A stretch of DNA of 64,000 nucleotides from Phaseolus vulgaris (Eukaryota > Streptophyta > Magnoliopsida > Fabales > Fabaceae), in the NCBI RefSeq assembly GCF_000499845.2, contig NC_023753.2:22103932-22167931 (forward strand), written 5' to 3'. Below the pieces are notes generated by a model. It saw only the letters and a list, made by a program, of their open reading frames with translations. It made no database searches and was not told the DNA's origin. A program made the position numbers and the translations under genes. Positions 21,676-33,640 of this stretch are shown one piece after another; the stretch's first letter is position 1; each line of letters begins with the position of its first letter.

Positions 21676-23323
21676 CTAAGGGATTTTTCTTGGTTTTCTA
21701 TTTTTGTTATTTTTTCTTCCTCTCTCTTTTTTTTTCATTTGTACTTCATCCTCTACCACTTGTGAAGGTGATAAGGGATAAAGTATAAAATTCTTTTCTT
21801 GGTGAGTGAAAGTTATCTCGTTAGTTAGACCATTGTGCAAGGTTTTTTTATCAAAATGCCATGGTCTACCTAATAAGATGTGGCTAGCTTCCATAGGAAC
21901 TACATCACATAAAACATTGTCTTTGTAGTTACCTATAGAAAACTCGACTTTCACTTGTTTATCTACACTTAGTTCCCCATCTTCATTTATCCATTGCAGC
22001 TTGTAAATTTTAGGATGAGGGACTACTTGTAGATTTAACTTTTCAACCAACCTAGTGCTACAACAATTGCAACATGAACCACTATCCACAATGAGAGAAC
22101 ATATGTTTTCTAAAACTTTGCATCTTGTGTGAAAGATGTTCTCTCTTTGTGTTTCCATGGTTACACTAGTTTGGTTGTTGAGGGTTCTTCTAATCATCAA
22201 TAATTCCCTCTCTAAAGGATACACTATTTCTTCATCTCCCCCTTTTTCTTTCTCACTAGGTTCGTCATCACCACTAGTATATTCATTTATTCCTTTTAAA
22301 AACAAGGTTCTTTGGTTGAGACATTGAGCTTGCACATGTCCTCTTCCAAAGCATTTAAAGCATTTAACATCCCTAGTGTGAATGGGTGGAGTGAGCATAT
22401 CTTTACCTAAGGGTTTAGGAGTCTCTTTTGGTGTTTCCTTAGATGTACTCTCCTCTCTTTTAATTTCTCTTTTTGGATAAGAGTTGGAGTATGAATCTTC
22501 CTTATGACTTGAAGTTTTTCTTAAATTTTGTTGTTCAACTTTGATACAAAGTTGAACCTAGTCATTCAAGTCTTGATAAGGTAGAAGTTCAACCCTATCT
22601 CTTATCTCAAGGTTTAGCCCACTTAAGAATCTAGCTATGGTGGTGGTCTCATCCTCCCTAATGGAGGCTCTCATCATACAAAGCTCCATCTTTTGCCTAT
22701 ACTCCTCTACACTCATTGTTCTTTGTTGGAATCTTTGGAGCTTGTCCATCAACTCCCTATTATAGTAGGAGGGTATATGGCGGCGTCTTAGGGCTCCCCT
22801 AAGGTCATTCCAATACTCTATGGGAGGCTCCCTATGAAGACGCCTATCTCTTTCTAAAGATGTCTACCAATACATAGCGTTTCCTTGGAAACTAAGAGTG
22901 GCTAGGGGCACTTTTCCTTCTTCACTCACTCTATGGCAAGCAAAAAGTTGTTCTACCCTCATTTCCCAATCTAAATTTACTTCTACATTTTCTTTTCCAT
23001 GGAAATGGGGTAGGTCTACCCTAACCTCTCTTGGGCTCTCTTGTTCTCTTCTATTTCTCCTAGGGGTGGTTGATAATACTCATTTATTCTAAGGCTTTCC
23101 TCCCCAAGAGAATCATGATCTTTAGAGCTAGATGCATGAGAACGTATTTTTTTTATTTTTGAGAAATCTCATCCTTTTCTTTAGCCATTTTCAACTCTTT
23201 GATTTGTACCTCATTTTCCAATTGTCTATATGAGAATGATTGAAAGTCCTTGGCTAATTGTTTTAAAAGAGATTTGATGGACTTTATATCACTTTTATTA
23301 GATTTAGAAGAGTGAGAAGACAT
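21676..23323 (-). pseudogene. Gag-protease of Gypsy-A
   Basis: Start ATG at 23323 (MSSHSSKSNKSD). A stop falls after about 55 codons (DEISQK*), then the retrotransposon Gag core is recognisable (HFHGKENVEVNLDWEMRVEQ, EYWNDLRGALRRR, SVEEYRQKMELCMM, ARFLSGLN). A stop near 22559 (DLND*) is followed in the same frame by a CCHC knuckle CFKCFGRGHVQAQC and an aspartic protease IVDSGSC with downstream HILLGRPW. The protease (21676-22398) is open to its end, so damage is limited to a few stops. Gag would assemble particles; with no pol, the element depended on a helper. Confidence 0.85.
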
Positions 23324-25184
23324 GGCTAAAGATTTGTGTTTAAAAGTGTTTTACTTCAAGAAAGAAGAGGAAAGTTAGGGAAGGTAGCTTTCCAGGTAAG
23401 AGAGGTGAGTCACTAGGACTTCTTAAGTACCAAGTCTTGCCTTAGCCAAAAACTATCCATCAAAAACTTCACACAATTCTTTTTCTAAGTAAATTACTTA
23501 GAACACAATGAAGAATGAAAAGTCAAATTTTATGCAAAGGAAAAACAATGCAAAGCTATTTAACAAACAAAGCAATTAATCAAAGCTTAAGCAACAAATT
23601 GACGTAAAACAAACTAGCTAAACACAATTAAAATTGCTAATCTACAAAGCTTTAAACTAGGTGTTTCCTAGGTGAGGCTTCTTAGACACTTTGAGCATTT
23701 GAAGACACATTCACCGTCTATACGTGATTAATCCACTAATTAAACAAAGGTTAAATGTAATTACAACTCAAAGAAATACAAAGAATTTGAATTGCACAAA
23801 TTTAATTTCAGCTTTCTAAGCTATGCACTCTTTTGGCTTGTACTTGCTCTTCTTTGTTGTGTCCTTCAAAGTGTATGTTTTTTTTGGTATTTGTGTTTGC
23901 TGCTTCTCCTTGCCTTAACCTCTTAGATTTAAGCAATCAAATTCTCCAAAACAGTACCTACTAAGTAGAGCTAGACTCACCTCAAGTCAATTTTCACTTA
24001 ACAAGCACCAATTGAAATTCATCCACCAACAATTTAGAGGTCAAGAAAAGAAAGCAAGAAACAAATTAAATTTTAAAAACAGTACCACAACAATTGGATT
24101 TAATGATATGACACAACTAGAAAGAGTTTAGAATGATATTGGACAAGCAAAAATAAAAAATAGGCACTCAACAAAGGTTGGCACACAAAAGGAACCTAAG
24201 GAAAGACACTAGAATTGATTTGAAAAACCAAAACAACACTACTGGAAAATTAAGGTTCAGAAAGCGTGACGTAAAATATTTATGTTCAGCTGCCTATTTT
24301 GAATTTGCTTTGGAAAATTTAAACACAAATGATTCAATGTCTGAGCAAACTTTTGGCGCTGGAATTACACCAAAAACATGCACCAAATAATTGTGATAAA
24401 TTTTTCAAAATTCATGTCCACTACCGTCAATTTTAGCCAGAATGCACACTTTTTTTGTATGATTTATATTTTTTTTTCTATTTGCCTTTTCAACTAATTC
24501 TTTTTTTTCTTCTTTTTCTAACACATCAAACCACTGAAATCCAGAATCTCAGAATTTTCTTTTAACGTATTTAAATTTCATAACACAAAACAGCCAGTAC
24601 ATAATTTGTAAAAACAAAGGAATCCTAATTCTGGAATTAAAAACAGAAAGAAAAACTTCAAAAACACAATGGAGTGAATGTTATAGGAATTTGTATAGAT
24701 CTATCATACAAATATGAACTCAAACTAAAAGGAAAAATGCACCAAAGGATCAAATCAAGTCAGAATTCAAATTGAACTCAAATCAAAACAAGAAACAAAT
24801 GAATCAAGAAAAGTACTACTAAGATTTGTTGACATTCTTGGAATTACATGACTAGACAAAACATATAGATTCAGAAAATAAAAGAACACCAAATACATCA
24901 TATGAACCGAACACAATTGCAATAAGAACTCAAATAAACCTAAAACAAAATAGCAACTCAATTCAACATAGATTCCTACACAAAAAATGAAAATAAGAAG
25001 CTCAAGAACAATTTGAACAATTTCTATCGATTGAAATGCTTAGAACAGCATCTAAATCAATTTAAAAATGTAAAAACAGCAAGATAACATGAACAGAGAT
25101 GAACAACACGAAAATAGGAAGAACTCAAACATAAAAAAGAAAAGAGACACTTATCTCTTGAATACCATAGCTCTAGATACCAAA
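23324..25184 (-). other. Gypsy-A leader with Met-tRNA PBS
   Basis: A long AT-rich untranslated leader without a supported ORF. The PBS TGGTATCTAGAGC lies at 25170-25182, two bases from the 5' LTR. Confidence 0.65.
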
Positions 25185-25878
25185 TGATAGCTTGAGCTCT
25201 TCATCTTTGCGTTTTTGATGTGGAATTAGCGGAAGCATCCATGGATTGAGGTGGAATAAGGCTCTCCTAAGAGTTGTGTATGCCTTAGAGGTGCATGAAG
25301 AGTGTGAAAATGAGAGAGGTTCGGCCAACTCTCTTTGAGGTGCGGTTTTGGGAAGATTAAAGACCTAAATCCTAAGAGATTTTAGGCAAGGAGTAAGAAT
25401 GACACATTTTGGCAGCATTCATTACTCAAAATAATCTTACAATTTCAGCACCGAAGCTCTCCTTATATAGGACTAGGAGGCCGAAAATGAAGAGCCAAAT
25501 GTAAGGAAAATTCACACCAAATGAAATGTAGTTGGCGCCTAAATGAGAGCACACATGTGGAGGTAGGTTCTAGAATCCTTCCATGTGTGGAAAGGCCTAG
25601 AACTTACGCTCCATGATGTCTATGTGTGGGTTGGACTTTAGTTTAATTAGGAAATCCTAATTAAACTTAAGATTTAACCTTCTAGGTGCCTCTTTGCATG
25701 CTTCAACACAATTACAAAAAGAAATAAAACTATGCTACTTTAAAAACTATTCTACACTAGAGTTTATGACATGTAAAATGTGTCCTCTTGGCCCCTCTTT
25801 GACCATAACTCTAGAGGTTTCCTTGTTTTGATATTTACGTGGCCTTTCAAAGGATTGGTGTTGGGGCCTCTTCCATCA
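25185..25878 (-). repeat. 5' LTR of Gypsy-A
   Basis: 694 bp, near-identical to 20485-21180 apart from scattered substitutions and one- or two-base indels, with the same TG...CA ends. Confidence 0.9.
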
Positions 25879-26783
25879 TGAGTTCTCTGGAATATTCTAA
25901 GCTAGGACCTAGTCGAGCTATCGTGGCCTCCAAATTGGGTTGTCTTATACCAGGCCAGTCCACTTTGAGGACAACTTGTTCTCAATCTGGTAGGGGTGGG
26001 TCTTCCTCATCACCAAGTCAGCGGCCTTGAACTGTCGAGGTTTTGTCTTGGTCTTGTGCTTTACTTCCACCATTCTCTTTAAGGCTTCCGAGTTTATACG
26101 GGCACGATCACGTACCTCTTCCAGCAAATCTACATTCGCTCTTTTTTCTTTGTTCGATTCTTTAACAACAAAACTTTAAAATCTAGGAGAATTCTCTTGT
26201 ACCTCTATTGGTATCATGGCATCCGACCCATATACCAAACTGAGCGGTGTTTCCTTCGTTGTTAATTGCGGTGTGGTGTGGTAAGACCTTTTGTGGGTTT
26301 AGGATTTTCCAATCTCCTCTTCGGTCCTCTTAGTAGGACCCTATTGGCCGACTCGGCCTGCCCATTCGTTTGTGGGTGTTCTACCGAGGCGAATATATGC
26401 TTTATTCCGAGCTTTGTGCACAGTTTTCCCAATTTTTGGCTAGCAAATTGGGTCCCATTGTCGGATACTAAGTGCCTCAGAATCCCAAAACGACACACAA
26501 TATTTTTCCATACAAAATGCTAGACTTTGTGAGCAACTAGGTCAGCTTCAATCGACTTAGTAAAGTATTCGATGGCGATGATGAGGTACTTCATCTAACG
26601 TATAGCCAAAGGGAAAGGGCCCAAAATGTTTATTCCCCATGTATGGAAAAGCCATGGGCTGTAAATTGATCGCAACTCCTCGGCTAGTGCATGGCACCAA
26701 TCAGCGTGCCTCTGACATTGTTCATAGCGTTGAACATATTTCCTACAATCTTCCTTCATTGTTGGCCAATAGTACCCTGCTTG
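25879..26783 (-). pseudogene. Tat-2 integrase, core and C-terminus
   Basis: Minus-strand translation from 26783 reads YYWPTMKEDCRKYV (zinc-binding tail), then the catalytic core: WGINILGPF, where the usual catalytic Asp is Asn (codon AAC at about 26628-26630), SDNGTQFAS (second Asp) and HPQTNGQAESANR (region of the catalytic Glu). Stops interrupt near 26594 and 26525. The C-terminal part (25945-26127, RINSEALKRMVEV ... KAADLVMRK) ends at the Gypsy-A target site. The N-terminal zinc half is displaced to 29121-29395 by solo LTR R3. Confidence 0.83.
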
Positions 26784-27578
26784 TGTTGAACCAAGTGGTG
26801 TTCAAGCTTTGAAGAATCCAAACCCTTTGAAGGATGTTCAAGGCTTGGTTGTGCTTGCTATTGCTGAGCTGTCTTAATTAGAATCTGGGGTAGTTTGAGT
26901 TTTGTAATCCACTCTAGATTGAATCCAAAGCATAAGCATTCTCAATCTTTTAAAAGAAAAATGTTTTTCAAACTAAGTGAAAAAGAACCGATTGTTTTGT
27001 CGAAACAACAGATTGTTTTATACTTAGGTGTTTTTAGAAAAGATTGAAAATTGTTTTTCAAATGGTTGAGCTGTTAAAACCAAAACAACCGATTAATTCG
27101 AGGAAACAACCGATTGTTTGTTTTGGTACCATAACAGAAAAACTGTTTTAGCTTTGACTGAGCATTAAATGTTTTAACTATTTACGCTCCAGTCTTTAAT
27201 GCTTTGACCAATCTTTAAATGCAATGAATAAGTTTGTTAAGATTTGATAACAAACATCTTTCAATAAATTCAGAAAAACAGATTTGAGAAATAACAATCT
27301 TTTGAGAACAACAAGATTCTGATTTTCAAAGAGTTGAGATTGCTTAGAGATTGAGATTGATCAAAGAGTGTGAGATAGGATTTCTACTTGTATTGATTTC
27401 AGATTTACTTCTGTAAAAAGTGTAATCCTTGTATGTGTTGAACAAGTTTCTTCTGTGTGTTTGCTGAGAAGTGTTGTGTGTTCTTGAGGGGATCAAGATC
27501 AGCATTCTTGGTGTTGGTGTGTTGGCCAAGAGAAGTGTGTGTCTTGAGGGGATCAATGTCACTTTCTTGGTTGTGTTG

Positions 27579-28770
27579 TGATCCTGCCGGTTGACTTAGC
27601 GCAAGAGCGTTGCCTCGTCACGATCTTCCTCACCAGCTTGACACCACGTGCCCTCCAAGTCCACTCCACAGATAGCCCCTTTGAGAACCTGAAAAACACA
27701 CAGTGGCGCCTCTGCGGCCGGTGGCTCTCCGACGCTCAAGTCAGTGACAAGAACACCCAAAAACTAAGAGAGAATATGCTTTGTAGGACCATACTGTAGG
27801 CACACAACCCTAGCAGCATCAGACGTAATGAAAGACGTACCTCTGCAGATTCTGTTAAGATTACCTTTATAGCTAGGTTTCTTCTCTCTCCAGGCCGTTA
27901 TGCTTTTGGACGCGTGGCTCGCATCCAGCCCTGCACGTGTCGCCATCTGGGCTGGGATAGCAGGTAGCGCCCAGCCCTACACGTGTCGTCATCTGAGCTA
28001 AGGCAACTTGAGCGTCTTTTCTCCATTGCTCCCAACCCTACACGTGTCATCATCTAGGTTGGAGTAACTGGTGACATCCAACCCTACACGTGTCGTCATC
28101 TGGATTGGGGCAACTTGAATGTCATTCTTGTGTAGTAACCAGCCGCACAGCTAAGTCCTCAACTCAAGGAGCAACCTAGCACATAATGCGCTGTGGTACA
28201 CCACCCGACAAGGCGAGTATCGGATGCAACAAAGTGCATCATCTCTGTGATATCGCTCATCTCGAATGGCACCCTCCTTACTGCTATGCCATGCATGTTC
28301 TAGCTGGGGAAACCTTGCCACCAACAAATGTCCACTCTGGGAATCCTGTCGCTGATGAGCAAGGTGTTCCCCCCAACCCCCTCGACCTTCATGCCCCATG
28401 CTGGGGCCACAATCGTCTTACTGAACTTACACGCTTGAAATTACCCTTCTGGGCCTTCAACAGCTTTAACTAAGTTTGCTGGGAGATCCGGCGATGTGCT
28501 CCTTGTGGCGGCGTGTAAACCACCCGATCTCCTAGCATTCCCGGGCGATCTCTGATCATCCGTTCTCCTAGCGCTCTCATACGGCGACTGCGACGTAACT
28601 CTGGTGACCGCCGGTTACGCACACTAGAGATCGGAGAACGCCAATTCAGCGATCGGCGACTATACCCACTTCTGAACCATTCATCTTTTCTAGCCTACGC
28701 GTTCCATTGAGCACGCCCCACCCGAGCACGTGCAAGACACGTCATCACGCCTGATGACCTGGTCGGTACA
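27579..28770 (-). repeat. Solo LTR T, 1192 bp
   Basis: TGATCCTGCCGG...GGTCGGTACA with a perfect 5-bp duplication TGTTG (27574-27578 and 28771-28775), inside R3. Read on the minus strand it begins TGTACCGACC, like the Tat-1 LTR (TGTATCGACC), has a TATA-like gctataaag near 27866-27874, and ends with the gacttgagcgtcgga...gtcaaccgg U5 motifs also found at 5970-6124. It therefore belongs to a Tat-type family. It is GC-richer than its surroundings. Confidence 0.9.
27927..28110. promoter_or_regulatory. Four tandem G-box units in U3 of solo LTR T
   Basis: The phrase ccctacacgtgtcgtcatct recurs four times; CACGTG cores start at 27934, 27980, 28041 and 28087 (spacing 46, 61, 46). In LTR orientation they lie 60-220 bp upstream of the TATA-like motif. 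CACGTG is the plant G-box bound by bZIP and bHLH factors; enhancer function is inference. Confidence 0.65.
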
Positions 28771-29120
28771 TGTTGTAAGTTATCTAGGTTTGATTGCTTA
28801 GTGGAATTCCTCAGTGGTTTCTGAGAAGACTGGATGTAGCTCTGGGTTTAGAGTGAACCAGTATAAACATATGTGTGCATTCTCTCTATCCTTAAACTCT
28901 TTAAATTCAGTTTTGATATTTGTTTACTGGTATAAACAACCGATTGTTTCTGCGAAACAACTGATTGTTTTTCTGGTGCTGTTGTTTTTGCTTATTGTTT
29001 TGGCAAACTGGATTCCTTATCAATTGTTTCTTGAGATAATTTCATTCTTGACTTAAAAGTTTGCGAAAACCCTCTTTAAACAATTCACCCCCCTCTAGTT
29101 TAAAGTCATCCATTCTAACA

Positions 29121-29683
29121 GCTTGGATGACTTTCAACGAGAGAGCCCGTCCACCAATGTGGCTGCCACAAATACCCTCGTGGAGCTCGGCCATTATCCG
29201 AGTGCATTCGTCTCCACTTACACAAGTGTGAAGTGGGTGAGTATAACGATGACGAAATAGGTTCCCATCTATCAAGGTGTACTGACCTGTGTTCCTCTTG
29301 ACAATCTTGGCCTCTGCGAGCTCGGCGGGAAGTAACCCATCGACAAGATATCGCTTATAGGGTGTTACCCAAGTATTTGTGGTGTTGATCTGCAAGACCT
29401 TAAAAAATCATATTTCGGAAGCTCATGAATGGTTATTCTTGGGACTTTAAGGGTTTCTTAAATCATCGATCGATGCTTTCTCCCTTTCTCTGGGTTAATC
29501 TTTAAGACCTTCAGATGGTCAACCTTAGGCAGCCCTTCTGTGGTTGTCCTGGGCGATTTCAAGGTCTTCTGGATTACCGGCCTTTGCTGACCTTCTTTCC
29601 CCGAGCTAGCTAACTTAGACAACAAATCTGCTTGAGAGTTTTGTTCTTTGGGAACATGAACAAGATCAAATGCAGAGAAAACT
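29121..29683 (-). pseudogene. Tat-2 RNase H end and integrase N-terminus
   Basis: From 29683 down: FSAFDLVHVPKEQN, then SQADLLSKLASSGKEG, the usual close of the Tat RNase H. The linker has a stop near 29459 and a frame change. From 29395: TPYKRYLVDGLLP, RHRYTHPLH and MAELHEGICGSHIGGRAL, the H-H-C-C-type N-terminal region of integrase. The frame runs into solo LTR R3 at 29120 and resumes at 26783. The start of this piece is cut by LTR-B at 29684. Confidence 0.83.
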
Positions 29684-29990
29684 TGATACAAACCAAGACA
29701 ACAAGAAGATGACCAAGGATGCACACTATGAAAGGTCATCTCAATATTCAAGTGAAGACCTCACTAGAGGGAGAAATGGACAAAGACTATAGAATCTCAA
29801 GTTCTTCATGCTGGTCTACATAAGGAAAAAAACATGTTGTAAATAATTTGGGCTCACTTTAGGGGTTCAAATAACAAAGATAGGCTAGTCACTTATCCGT
29901 CAAAAGGCTAGGACTAATTGGTTTAGATATGGTGACTCTTGCTCTAGTTTTTTCCACTCAACTCTTAGGTGGAGGAGATTAAGGAATGAA

Positions 29991-32439
29991 GTGAAGGGGG
30001 TAGAGGTTGGGGGTGTCTGGTGTGAGGAGCCTAGTACTATACGAAGTGAAGCCAAAAAGCTTTTCGAAACCAGGTTTAAAGCAACAAAGGATTTTGGGGT
30101 TAGACTTGATGCGGTCGAGTTTAAAACCCTTGCTACAGAAGACAGCTTGCGAATGATAGAGGTTTTCTCTGAGGAAGAAGTAAAGGAGGCGGTGTGGCAA
30201 TGCGAAGGTTCAAAGAGTCCAGGCCCGGACAGATTCAAATTTAATTTTATTAAGAAGAGCTGGAAGTACTTAAAGGTAGATTTTTTAGCAGCAGTAGAGG
30301 AATTCCATAAAACAGGTTGTATTCCCAAGGGGTGCAATGCTTCATTCATAGCACTTGTTCCCAAAGTTAAGGATCCCTACAAGCTTGATCAGTTTAGACC
30401 CATTTCTCTAGTGGGAGCCATATATAAAGTCATTGCTAAACTACTAGCAGGAAGGTTAAAGAGAGTTTTACCGGCAATAATAGATGAGAGTCAATCTGCA
30501 TTTATAAAGGATACGGGTCTCACGGATAGTGTGCTCCTGGCAAACCAGGTGATTGAGGACCTTAGAAGGAAGGGGAGAAGCGGATTGTGCTTGAAGGTAG
30601 ATTTTGAAAAAGCGTATCATTCGGTAAGATGGGAGTACATGTATGATATGCTTGATAGGATGGGTTTTCATAATACTTGGATTAAGTGGATCAAAGGATG
30701 TATGGAGTCGGCCACAATGTTTGTTATAGTCAATGGGAACCCAACAGAAGAATTCAGACCGACAAGAGGATTGAGACAGGGAGATCCCTTGGCACCGTTT
30801 CTTTTTACAGTAGTGGCAGAAGGCCTTGCTGGACTAGTTGGGCAGGCGATAAAAATCAACCTTTTGTCGGGAGTAAAGATTGGAAGTAAGGAGGTAGATG
30901 TGAGCTTCTTGCAGTATGCGGATGACACCCTTTTCTTTTGTGGAGATTCCTGGAGCAATGTGGTGAGTATGAAGGCAATTCTAAGGGGTTTTGAGATAGC
31001 AGCTGGGCTGAAAATCAACTTTCACAAATAAAGTCTAGTAGGTATAAATGTTGAGAATACTAATCTTAGATGCTACTCAAAACTTTTAAATTGTGGCCTG
31101 ATGGGATATCCGTTTAAGTATTTGGGACTAGAAGTAGGAGGAAACCCAAGGAAAAAAACGTTCTGGAAATCTGTTGTGGAAAAATTGAAAGCCAGACTAA
31201 GTGTGTGGAAGGGGAGGTTTTTGTCCTTGGCAGGAAGGACTTTGTAATTAAGTCCGTGCTCACCGCAATACCTCTCTTCTATCTATCTGTATATAAAGCA
31301 CCATAATCGGTTTACAAAAGCATAATTAGCATTCAGAGAAAATTTCTCTGGGGTGGGGAAAGGAGAAAAGGCCAATTTCATGGGTAAGCTGGGGAGATGT
31401 GTGCAAACAGAAAGAAGAGGGCGGTCTGGGAATCAAGGACATTAGAAAGTTGAATTGTGCCCTTGTAGCAAAATGGAGATGGCGGCTTATCTCGCAAGAG
31501 AAAGGGAAGTGGAAGGAGGTATTACTCTCAAAATATGGTTTGCAGCTAGATGACACACGTATTCCAGTGAAATACCAATCATGGTGGTGGAGAGATATAA
31601 AAAAGATCTGTAGGAAAGGTGAAGGAGAAGGTTGGTTCCAAGAAGAGTTACGATGGAAATTAGGAAGGGGAGATAAAATCAGATTCTGGGAGGATGTGTG
31701 GGTTGGTAATACAAGTCTAAAAACTTGTTTCCAAAGGTTTTATACCTTAACGGCAAATCAGGAGCAAAAAGTCGAAGAAGTTGGAGTGTGGGAGGGTTCT
31801 GAATGGCAATGGAGGTTACAATAGAGGAGGGAGAGATTTGAGTGGGAATCTGAGATGGAAAGAAGTCTTCTAGAAAGAGTGTCAAGGACTTTTATGAAGA
31901 GATACGTAAATGACACCGAAGTGTGGGGAGAGGAGGAATTAGAGATGTACACGGTGAGTTCAGCGTACACATGCCTAGTCAAGCAATTAAGAGGGACTCA
32001 ACAAGTTATTTTTGATCTCCTTTGGAAAGCCACAGCGTTTCCAAATGTCTTAATAACAGCGTGAAGAGTTCTTATAGACAGAATTCCAACACGGGAGGCC
32101 CTTGTTAGAAGAGGTGTGCAGATGGAATCCACAGTTTGTGGTTTGTGTCGGACTAAGGAGGAGTCATCACAGCATTTGTTCATAGAATGTGTGTATGCAC
32201 AGCGTGTCTGGTCCCTTTGCCAAAAGTGGCTGGGAATTGTGTTAGTGCAAAATAATGAGATTAAATCTCATTTTGAGAGTTTTCTTTGTACTCAGGCCAG
32301 TGTAAAGCAAAACTTGGTTTGGAAAGGTATTTGGGCAGCTGTTATAAGAGGTATCTGGGACCAGAGAAATTCTATTTTGTTCAATCAAGGAGTTGTGGAT
32401 GTAGAGGAGATGATCCAGATGGCACAACTTAAATCCTAA
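29991..32439 (+). pseudogene. LINE reverse transcriptase and zf-RVT domain
   Basis: An open frame of 346 codons (29991-31031) carries RT landmarks in order: KSPGPDRFKFNF, FRPISLVGAIYKVIAKLLA, DESQSAFIKD, LKVDFEKAYHSV, RGLRQGDPLAPFLF and the catalytic LQYADDTLFF. A TAA at 31029 is followed in frame by SLVGIN. A frameshift near 31240 and stops near 31822 and 32062 break the rest, which keeps GRGDKIRFWEDVW and a cysteine/histidine cluster CGLCRTKEESSQHLFIEC typical of plant L1 ORF2 ends. The endonuclease is missing. The residual length of the frame suggests moderate age. Confidence 0.87.
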
Positions 32440-33640
32440 TCCTGGCTCAAACAAAGGACCAAGTCATTTAATTACTCTTTTGCAGATTGGATCATTAACC
32501 CGGTTATCTACATAAAGAGTGTCAAATAATGTGGTCTGCTTGTCAGAGGGATCCAGGGGTTAGGTAAAGGCTAACATGGACCAGGGCAGTAGCTAGGGGT
32601 GTTTCAAAGGGCAGACATCAGAGAGAAGCAAAACTGGAAGGCGATGCTTATATCTAAATGCTGGTAAGGCTTAAGCTGATGTAGGAAGGTATAACTGGTA
32701 GTTGGGCGTATGAAGACTAGTTAAATGATCAAGTGTGTATAGCAGAAGGTATAATTGCAGCAGTAATGGAATCTACTGAAATGGGAGGATGAAGTTATTA
32801 GCTGGAGCGGGGAGTCATACTCCCCTAGCACTGAAAACCTGATGAGTGCAGAATGAATTATGGAGTGGAAGGGTACCTTGGACTAGCGTTGGAGTGGTAA
32901 GGAGCTGCAGTTCTAAGGGTGAAGAAAAGTTGATGTAAGGCAAGTAGGTTGCAGCCAGATTTGTAAGCATAAGTGGCAAAGTAAAGTTTTTTATTCTAGC
33001 TTGAGGCAGAGGAGAGTATCATATGCCAGTGCTGAAAAGGGTAGTTAGTTCAAACCCTGTAACTGGTGCAGATCAGTAGATTCAGTTTAAATAGGTTGAC
33101 ATAGGCTTGCCTATTGACAGATCTGTGTTGTGGCATGGTGGGGATGTACTGTGTTGTATTGGTATAGGAGGTGATACATAGTCAACTAAAACGCAAGAAG
33201 CAGTAGCCTTAGCACAACTGGAAGGGGTATAATTTTGAGTCTGTCACTTTTGCAAAGCCAGGAGTCTATATTTGTAGGAAGGAGGAAAATTGGAAGTTTT
33301 CTGTTTTTGAGATAAGGTGTATCCGGAAAGAGCAAGCTAGGAGATATAACAATGATCCAAGGCTATGATCCAAAGCAAAGAGGAGAAGCCAAAATAGGAT
33401 TAAGGAGGTCCTGAGTGGAATTTGGGTGGTGGCTGTTGATTATTGGCTGCTGCAGGCCTAGGAAGATCTGACTTTAGTGCATCTGCACAGGGGTGTATTG
33501 CATAGTTGGGAAGTAAGAAGGCACGAGTTAGAGCCACAATAGGGGAGAACTGATTCAGAAGTTGTGGGGTAGTTTTGTGAAAGGAACCTCGAGCAAACCG
33601 AAGGAACAGAAATTTGGTCCAATACAATCTGCTAACACCA
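32440..33640 (+). other. LINE 3' region and flank
   Basis: No ORF is supported on the plus strand. The DNA is G/A-rich on this strand with many short similar phrases (ggaaggtataa, gtaaggag), consistent with a degraded LINE 3' UTR. A second small insertion cannot be excluded. Confidence 0.45.

Larger units (their letters stand above)
20485..25878 (-). mobile_element. Gypsy-A: complete LTR element with gag-protease only, 5394 bp
   Basis: LTRs at 20485-21180 and 25185-25878 (TGATAGCTTG...TTCCATCA on the plus strand) are flanked by a perfect 5-bp duplication TGAGT (20480-20484, 25879-25883). On the minus strand a Met-tRNA PBS (25170-25182), long leader, gag-protease (23323-21676), about 500 bp of non-coding DNA and a purine-rich tract precede the 3' LTR. 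No RT, RNase H or integrase is present. By eye the LTRs differ at roughly two dozen of about 695 positions. It is inserted in Tat-2 just after the integrase C-terminus. Confidence 0.9.
26784..29120. repeat. Solo LTR R3 (family R, inverted), containing solo LTR T
   Basis: TGTTGAACCAAG...CATTCTAACA is the reverse complement of R1, with a perfect 5-bp duplication GCTTG (26779-26783 and 29121-29125). It splits the Tat-2 integrase. Without the nested 1192-bp LTR and its TSD, R3 is about 1140 bp. AACAACCGATTGTTT-like motifs cluster near 26985-27020, 27080-27120 and 28935-28970. Confidence 0.9.

Noticed and set aside
28186..28473. 95-codon frame in GC-richer DNA
   Set aside because: Lies wholly inside solo LTR T (27579-28770) in U3; no domain features.
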